Both the position numbers and the translations under genes were made by a program. Positions 7,329 through 11,573 of a stretch of DNA of 11,573 nucleotides are shown piece after piece. Location of the stretch: positions 1-11,573 of the forward strand of contig JAKLFS010000008.1 of NCBI GenBank assembly GCA_022711075.1. Reading direction: 5' to 3'. Each line of letters opens with the position of its first letter. Within the stretch, counting starts at the first letter, position 1. The notes under the pieces are model-generated. The model was given only the letters and a program-made list of their open reading frames with translations, was not told where the DNA came from and did no database searches. The DNA is from Patescibacteria group bacterium (GTDB lineage: Bacteria > Patescibacteriota > Minisyncoccia > UBA6257 > JAAZHW01).

Positions 7329-7880
7329 CTAATAAGCGTATTGCGGCGCTGTAAAAGCCTGGGCGGAACTCACCGGCCAAACTCTCAAACGCACCAAGCC
7401 GACGATGTTTTTTTGCGGCAATATTCCCCATTGTCGCGAATCATAACTGGCATAACGATTGTCGCCTAAAACGAAATATTCTCCGGCTTTCAGCTCAACC
7501 GTCACATCGCCCGCTGTCTTTAAATTATGGAGATAATTTTCATCCAAAGAAAAACCCTGGGGCTCTTTTTCATTCCTAATTGAAATCACTCCGTTTTGGA
7601 TTTCCACCGTCTCACCAGGCAAGCCGATTATCCTTTTGATGTAATAGTTATTGACGTTTTGAGGCGGCCGAAAAACAATCACCTCGCCGCGCTCCGGCTC
7701 GCGAAACCGATAAGTTAATTCATCAATCAACAGATAATCGCCGTCATGAAAATTCGGCACCATGCTGTCGCCGTCAACGAAAAACGGCTGAATCAGGAAA
7801 TTACGGACCACCAAAACAACGGCTAAGGAAATAGCCGCCACTTCAATCGTTTCCCAAATGACTAAAAGGAATTGACGCAT
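7329..7880 (-). CDS. lepB: Signal peptidase I (type S26)
   Basis: This 183-residue membrane-anchored protease removes signal peptides from exported proteins on the outer face of the cytoplasmic membrane. One N-terminal transmembrane helix (about residues 11-30) is followed by the catalytic serine Ser39 in VDGDSMVPNF, the general-base lysine Lys82 in YYIKRIIGLPGE, and the conserved GDNR box at 139-142 (VLGDNRYASYDSRQWG). The dyad is complete, and the length fits the short single-helix type of Gram-positive bacteria and CPR. It is the first gene of the lepB-ftsZ operon. Its leader is predicted to be only about 10 bases and has no SD. Confidence 0.96.
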   Translation of the reverse strand: MRQFLLVIWETIEVAAISLAVVLVVRNFLIQPFFVDGDSMVPNFHDGDYLLIDELTYRFREPERGEVIVFRPPQNVNNYYIKRIIGLPGETVEIQNGVISIRNEKEPQGFSLDENYLHNLKTAGDVTVELKAGEYFVLGDNRYASYDSRQWGILPQKNIVGLVRLRVWPVSSAQAFTAPQYAY

Positions 7881-7897
7881 AAAAACACGTTGTTCTC

Positions 7898-7925
7898 ATT
7901 ATATTCATTCTTGCAAAAAAATCAA
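7898..7925 (-). promoter_or_regulatory. Promoter of the lepB-hisS-HIT-rpsU-ftsA-ftsZ operon
   Basis: A consensus -10 TATAAT (7898-7903) is preceded after 16 bases by TTGATT (7920-7925), a four-of-six -35. The -10 ends 17 bases before the lepB ATG, predicting a leader of about 10 bases. It sits just behind the Nudix terminator. Confidence 0.7.
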
Positions 7926-7943
7926 ATTAAATCTGACTCTTTT

Positions 7944-7976
7944 AAAAAAGAAGAGGATTCCGCCGGGGAACCCTCT
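7944..7976 (-). terminator. Rho-independent terminator of the Nudix gene
   Basis: A 10-bp stem (AGAGGATTCC 7952-7961 with GGAACCCTCT 7967-7976, one G-U pair) includes part of the gene's own stop codon. On the minus strand it is followed by TCTTTTTT. Confidence 0.88.
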
Positions 7977-8544
7977 AAAGTTTGCCATTTTTGGCGCCTT
8001 GCAAAAGAGCATAAAAATGATCTCTGGATAATAAAAGGAAGGGATCAAGATGCAGAAATTGCCTCGCTGGATCGTAAGTTGTTTTGATGAAATGGAAATC
8101 AATCAGTCTTTCTGCTTCGACGCTGGGAACATCTAGACTGGGAACGAAGTTTTCCGGCAAAGGGTATTTGAGAAATACCTTTAGATGCCGACCTTCGCCT
8201 TCCTGATCTTCAGTAAGCAGGCCGCAGACGAAAGTCAGTTGGGCCTCGTCAATATCCAGCGCCAGCTCCTCCTTTAATTCGCGCTTGGCAGCATGTTTTA
8301 AGGTATTGAGAAATCCGCCGATATCGCGCAATAGTCCTTTCTGTTTCAAATCGGACAAAATACCCTTGTAGTCATCGCTCGCTTCCACGCCGCCGCCGGG
8401 AAAACGGCTGTGCTGCTTGTCGCTTTCCTGAATGACCAGTATGGAATTCTCCTTGGCATTACATAAAATAATGCCAACGAAAATATTGGAAATGACTGTC
8501 GGAAAGCGCTGCAATTCCTGCAAATTTCTGACATATAGATTCAT
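7975..8544 (-). CDS. Nudix hydrolase family protein with an insertion in the Nudix box
   Basis: This 189-residue soluble protein is predicted to hydrolyse a nucleoside diphosphate linked to another moiety. The substrate is unknown. A beta strand (IFVGIILCN) leads to FPGGGVE (48-54). The helix HAAKRELKEELALDI (84-98) contains the REL-x-EE core, Arg88-Glu89 and Glu92-Glu93, which ligands the catalytic magnesium. Between these halves the protein has 34 positions from Glu54 to Arg88, where the canonical box has 11, an insertion of about 23 residues. The upstream box glutamate is not conserved, and the usual Gly after EE is Ala. It is a monocistronic unit with its own promoter, a strong SD and a terminator overlapping the stop. 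Like the large gene upstream it is GC-rich compared with the rest of the window. Confidence 0.88.
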   Translation of the reverse strand: MNLYVRNLQELQRFPTVISNIFVGIILCNAKENSILVIQESDKQHSRFPGGGVEASDDYKGILSDLKQKGLLRDIGGFLNTLKHAAKRELKEELALDIDEAQLTFVCGLLTEDQEGEGRHLKVFLKYPLPENFVPSLDVPSVEAERLIDFHFIKTTYDPARQFLHLDPFLLLSRDHFYALLQGAKNGKL

Positions 8545-8547
8545 CTT

Positions 8548-8554
8548 ACCTCCT
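8548..8554 (-). promoter_or_regulatory. Shine-Dalgarno site of the Nudix gene
   Basis: AGGAGGT, close to a full anti-SD complement, lies three bases (AAG) before the ATG at 8544. It fixes the start and contrasts with the SD-less lepB operon. Confidence 0.85.
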
Positions 8555-8577
8555 ATTAAATTTTCAAAGATAATAAT

Positions 8578-8606
8578 AAAATATCACAAACAATAAAAAA
8601 AGTCAA
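8578..8606 (-). promoter_or_regulatory. Promoter of the Nudix gene
   Basis: TTGACT (8601-8606) and TATTTT (8578-8583) are separated by 17 bases, with TGA before the -10 forming an extended -10. The -35 lies within the T-rich tail of the preceding gene's terminator. The predicted leader is about 27 bases. Confidence 0.72.
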
Positions 8607-8639
8607 ATAAGAAAAGAGGCCGCCGCGGGGCGACCTCTT
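8600..8639 (-). terminator. Rho-independent terminator of the large MPE gene
   Basis: An 11-bp stem (AAGAGGCCGCC 8614-8624 with GGCGACCTCTT 8629-8639, one G-U pair, loop GCGG) is followed on the minus strand by TTCTTATTTGAC and a T run. It lies 24 bases after the stop codon at 8664. Confidence 0.88.
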
Positions 8640-8663
8640 GGAATCATTAAAATTTGTTTTTGG

Positions 8664-11570
8664 TTAGACTTCGGTGTAGAAGCTGTCGGTTTCTTCTTCC
8701 AACCGACGGATAAACAGCGAGTCCAAACCAAACTGATGATCTCGGGTGCCGGGCTTTGGCCGATCCAAAAGCCCTTGAGCGTCAATGTCCTTGTAAGCCG
8801 GCGAAACGCACTTGTACTTCTCCAGGAATTCAACAGGAATAAGCTCTACGGTAATGCCTTCTCTGTTGGAAAACTCGATCAGCGTGAACAGCGATTGCGG
8901 CATAAATCCACCAGCCATTTCATATCCGCTTTGGTCTATCAAACCGGGAAGCTGCAGAAACAGCTTTTCGGCAATCAAGGCCGTAGCAAAAATATGCTTA
9001 TGGCCGGCGATGAACAGGTCGACGTCTCCGACACAACCAGCCATTCTCGTGGCCCATTGCGCCATCGTGTTGACCGCTCCACCGCCTTCTTTCATTGACC
9101 ACTTGTGCTGAGCAGCATAGCGAAAGCCTGCCACCTCTTCAGAACTATACGGCCAATTGACCGTGGCTCCGCCAGGATTGGCGCTATTTTTGAATAGTAT
9201 GCGCGAATAGCAGATGACATCCAGCGGCTGGCCCTTGCCCAAATGAAAGTCCGCCAAAGCGTCGGCAAAAAAGACCAGGTTATTCTGGCCGGCCTCGGCC
9301 GTGCCAAAAGTGTTCCATTCGTGATTACCGACTCTCATCCGGACTTTCTTAACGCTGGGCGCCGGGAAAAACGGCAGAAGCAACTTTCTGGTAAAGGCCT
9401 GCTGGCTTCTGACGGAAACCAATCGCTTGGGCCGGTTTTCCGAATAGGTCTGTTTGTAATTGATGCCCTGGATGATGTCGCCGTTAAAGTCAACGATGGA
9501 AGCTTTTCTGGTGTACAAAGCGTAATCAAGAGCTTTGACATCCCATTCCGGTCTCATTTGGATAGAACCGATCTGAAGGTCTTGCAGGATAGCCAGCAAC
9601 TCTCGCTCTTCCGGCTTATCTTTCTGCGCCTCCATAACCCGCTCCATCTTATGGGTGAGCAGCCTGAATTTTATCCTTCCGTCCGGAAAGATTTCAAAAC
9701 AGGTGATACCCGAAGTGGAAGGTTCTTTGCGGAAAGTATTTTGACGGTGAACCTTGTCCGTCAAAATGTTCATGGAGTTGAAACTCTTGATTCTGTTGGA
9801 AGCGTCCAGGATGGTGTCCTTGCAGCCGGGCAAGTTAAAAATATAGGTGTCGTTCTTGCCCTGAATGGTTTTGCCCACTTTGGTGCCGCAGAATCTTTCC
9901 TGATGAAAATCCACCATCAGAAACGGCGTTTCTTCTCCGCGCATCTGCAATTGTCTGATGACCGTTTCCGGAATCATCAAAGAATTCAGATACATCGTGA
10001 CGGGAGAAAATCCGTTATTGTGGACCACCAGGATTTCTTTGTTGCCGAATCTTTCCGGCAACCTCAGGGAAATCGGATCGGGCGTAACCAGTCTCTTGGA
10101 CTTCTTCTTGTCGCCGTGAAGCGCTTCCATGTCAACGACCAGCTTCCATTTGTCCGGAATCGGAATCCCACGCCTCTCAAAAAGCAGAATGAACACTATC
10201 AGGAGATATTCGCTGTGCTTGTCTCCGATAATGCTTTCCACTTCATTGGCGTTCAAAAGGGCTCTGCCAATCCGGTACATATACGGCTGGATGACTTTCC
10301 ACTGGAACTTCATAAAGCGCCGGAAGTCCTCGCCGGACAGACGCTTGATCTCTTCCGGGAATAAGCTGCCCAAGCCGCTTTTCCGCATGCCCCGGTATTG
10401 CTCCATAGCAATCAGGGCCCGAGAAACGGAAATCTGGTAATCGTCGTCGGAAAGCTGATAAAAAACCTCTTGCCTGGCGACTTTTTCGAGCTTCTGCAAA
10501 ACCAGATCAGCGGCTTTGTATTGAGCGGCCACTTTGTTAAGCCGTCCCACGCGCGTCAAAGTCCTCAACCGGTCAACTTGGATTCCCCGGAAATCGCCTT
10601 GGACGAAATCGGAGGAAATCACGAAATTGGGATTGATTTTTTCCAGCTTCGGCAAAAAGTAATTGATCAGGTGGACATCGGAAAACTGATGACCGAGGGC
10701 CAATTCGCCGAGAAAAACGAGCTTCAGCGAATCGCTGTCAACGGACAGCTCTTTGGTCTTAACGGTCTTCTTCTCCAGATCTTCTTTCTGGATGGCAGCC
10801 AGTTCTTCCAGCGACTTGAACTCACGGTTCATCGCTTCCGCTTCTTCCTGCTGCTCCAACTCGTTATTGGACCTGATGATGTCGAAGGCTTTGATGCTTT
10901 CGGCGGAAATCCCCATTTCCTTTAAGCCGCCGTGCAAACCGTACTTGTCTCCCTTTTTGCCCTGCTTTTTCTTCAGCAGGCCTTCGCTGACATAAGCGTT
11001 CAGGAGTTCTTTTAAGAACTCGGGAGACATCTGACTCGCCTTGGCGATTTCATCGACGAAGTTCCAATTGTGAGTGAAAGCCTTGAAGATCTTGACCTTA
11101 TTGTGTTCCGGATTAAGGCTTAACAGCTCTTCAAGGGAATAGAACTCGGGCAAATTGCACAAATAGATGTGGTGCTTGCCGTCAGGACTCTTGGTCTGCG
11201 TCAAAGCTCCCCACTCCACGAATTTGCTCAAAAGTCCGCGAGCGCTGTTTAAGGCACTGTAGGGAACAGGTCTTTTCAGCGTCAGCTTTTCCGCCACCTG
11301 CTTGTTGCGGATAACACGGAGTTCTTTCAGAAGGTTGAAAATGATATCCCATTTCTTCTTCAGATTGGGAACCATATTCCCCAGGAAATCTTCCAGGGAA
11401 ATTTCCCGACCTTCCAAAAGCTCGATCGTGGCCCGGCTCTTGAACTTGAGCGGAAGTTCTTTGACGAGTTCATTGAGGGAAATATCCCCTTCTCTGAACT
11501 GCTTCAGCAGCGCTTGCGACTTGGCGTCAAAACCGTTCTTGCCGTTACTTCCATTACCATTTTTGCTCAT
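8664..11570 (-). CDS. Large protein of unknown function: two winged-helix modules plus tandem metallophosphoesterase-like domains
   Basis: I do not recognise a named family for this 968-residue protein. A Gly/Asn-rich N-terminus (1-13) precedes two winged-helix-like modules, about 70-140 (wing at SPDGKHHIYLC) and 155-212 (wing at KKKQGKKGDKYGL). A charged, probably coiled-coil linker follows (235-275). Residues 656-912 read as a calcineurin-like phosphoesterase: motif I LQDLQIG (Asp664, but Gln666 where His is usual), motif II NGD (696-698), motif III GNHE (748-751), motif IV His822 and motif V GHKH (856-859), then LPG (874-876). Residues 283-640 repeat this order in degenerate form: FLGELALG (286-293), SSD-FVQG (319-325), GDKH (449-452), VVH517, DFHQ (554-557) and LPG (580-582). 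There is no signal peptide or membrane segment, so it should be cytoplasmic and may bind nucleic acid. The ATG at 11570 has only three bases upstream (an open CTA), so a longer start outside the window cannot be excluded. Its GC content is visibly above that of the housekeeping genes. Confidence 0.8.
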   Translation of the reverse strand: MSKNGNGSNGKNGFDAKSQALLKQFREGDISLNELVKELPLKFKSRATIELLEGREISLEDFLGNMVPNLKKKWDIIFNLLKELRVIRNKQVAEKLTLKRPVPYSALNSARGLLSKFVEWGALTQTKSPDGKHHIYLCNLPEFYSLEELLSLNPEHNKVKIFKAFTHNWNFVDEIAKASQMSPEFLKELLNAYVSEGLLKKKQGKKGDKYGLHGGLKEMGISAESIKAFDIIRSNNELEQQEEAEAMNREFKSLEELAAIQKEDLEKKTVKTKELSVDSDSLKLVFLGELALGHQFSDVHLINYFLPKLEKINPNFVISSDFVQGDFRGIQVDRLRTLTRVGRLNKVAAQYKAADLVLQKLEKVARQEVFYQLSDDDYQISVSRALIAMEQYRGMRKSGLGSLFPEEIKRLSGEDFRRFMKFQWKVIQPYMYRIGRALLNANEVESIIGDKHSEYLLIVFILLFERRGIPIPDKWKLVVDMEALHGDKKKSKRLVTPDPISLRLPERFGNKEILVVHNNGFSPVTMYLNSLMIPETVIRQLQMRGEETPFLMVDFHQERFCGTKVGKTIQGKNDTYIFNLPGCKDTILDASNRIKSFNSMNILTDKVHRQNTFRKEPSTSGITCFEIFPDGRIKFRLLTHKMERVMEAQKDKPEERELLAILQDLQIGSIQMRPEWDVKALDYALYTRKASIVDFNGDIIQGINYKQTYSENRPKRLVSVRSQQAFTRKLLLPFFPAPSVKKVRMRVGNHEWNTFGTAEAGQNNLVFFADALADFHLGKGQPLDVICYSRILFKNSANPGGATVNWPYSSEEVAGFRYAAQHKWSMKEGGGAVNTMAQWATRMAGCVGDVDLFIAGHKHIFATALIAEKLFLQLPGLIDQSGYEMAGGFMPQSLFTLIEFSNREGITVELIPVEFLEKYKCVSPAYKDIDAQGLLDRPKPGTRDHQFGLDSLFIRRLEEETDSFYTEV

Positions 11571-11573
11571 TAG

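Noticed and set aside
7872..8087. Plus-strand open frame spanning the lepB-Nudix gap
   Set aside because: It overlaps the Nudix 3' end, the terminator and the lepB promoter, and lacks an SD or a protein-like pattern.
9243..10364. Long plus-strand open frame (373 codons) opposite the large gene
   Set aside because: It is antisense to the MPE-like coding sequence, has no recognisable domain, SD or promoter, and its composition follows from the GC-rich opposite strand.

Overview
The window looks like a chromosomal segment of a Patescibacteria/CPR bacterium, probably of Parcubacteria type. This rests on general features rather than a marker gene: about 40% GC, very tight packing, near-absence of Shine-Dalgarno (SD) sequences in the housekeeping operon, a compact ftsA-ftsZ pair outside any mur/fts (dcw) cluster, and a bS21 gene inside the division operon. 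The taxonomic call is inference. All genes read through with the standard code, and every visible stop is TAA or TAG.

Plus strand, 1-2342: the 3' end of dprA (DNA-processing/transformation protein) is followed 5 bases later by topA (DNA topoisomerase I with two C-terminal zinc ribbons). A hairpin at 2355-2385 separates topA from the convergent minus-strand genes and can terminate transcription from both sides.

Minus strand, 11570 to 2401: four transcription units run head to tail. (1) A 968-residue protein of unknown function (8664-11570) carries two winged-helix modules, a charged linker and what I read as two tandem calcineurin-like metallophosphoesterase (MPE) folds, the first degenerate. 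(2) A Nudix hydrolase with an unusual loop insertion. (3) A six-gene operon lepB-hisS-HIT-rpsU-ftsA-ftsZ joins protein export, histidyl-tRNA charging, a HIT nucleotide-binding protein, ribosomal protein bS21 and the two core division proteins. (4) A small YunG-like protein with a Cys/His/Asp arrangement. Each boundary has a terminator hairpin, and the promoter of the next unit lies in or just behind its T-rich tail.

The stretch from about 7975 to the right edge (Nudix plus the large gene) is visibly more GC-rich than the rest. The large tandem-MPE protein is the best candidate for something undescribed. No tRNA, rRNA, CRISPR array, insertion sequence or gene-free stretch over 300 bases was seen.
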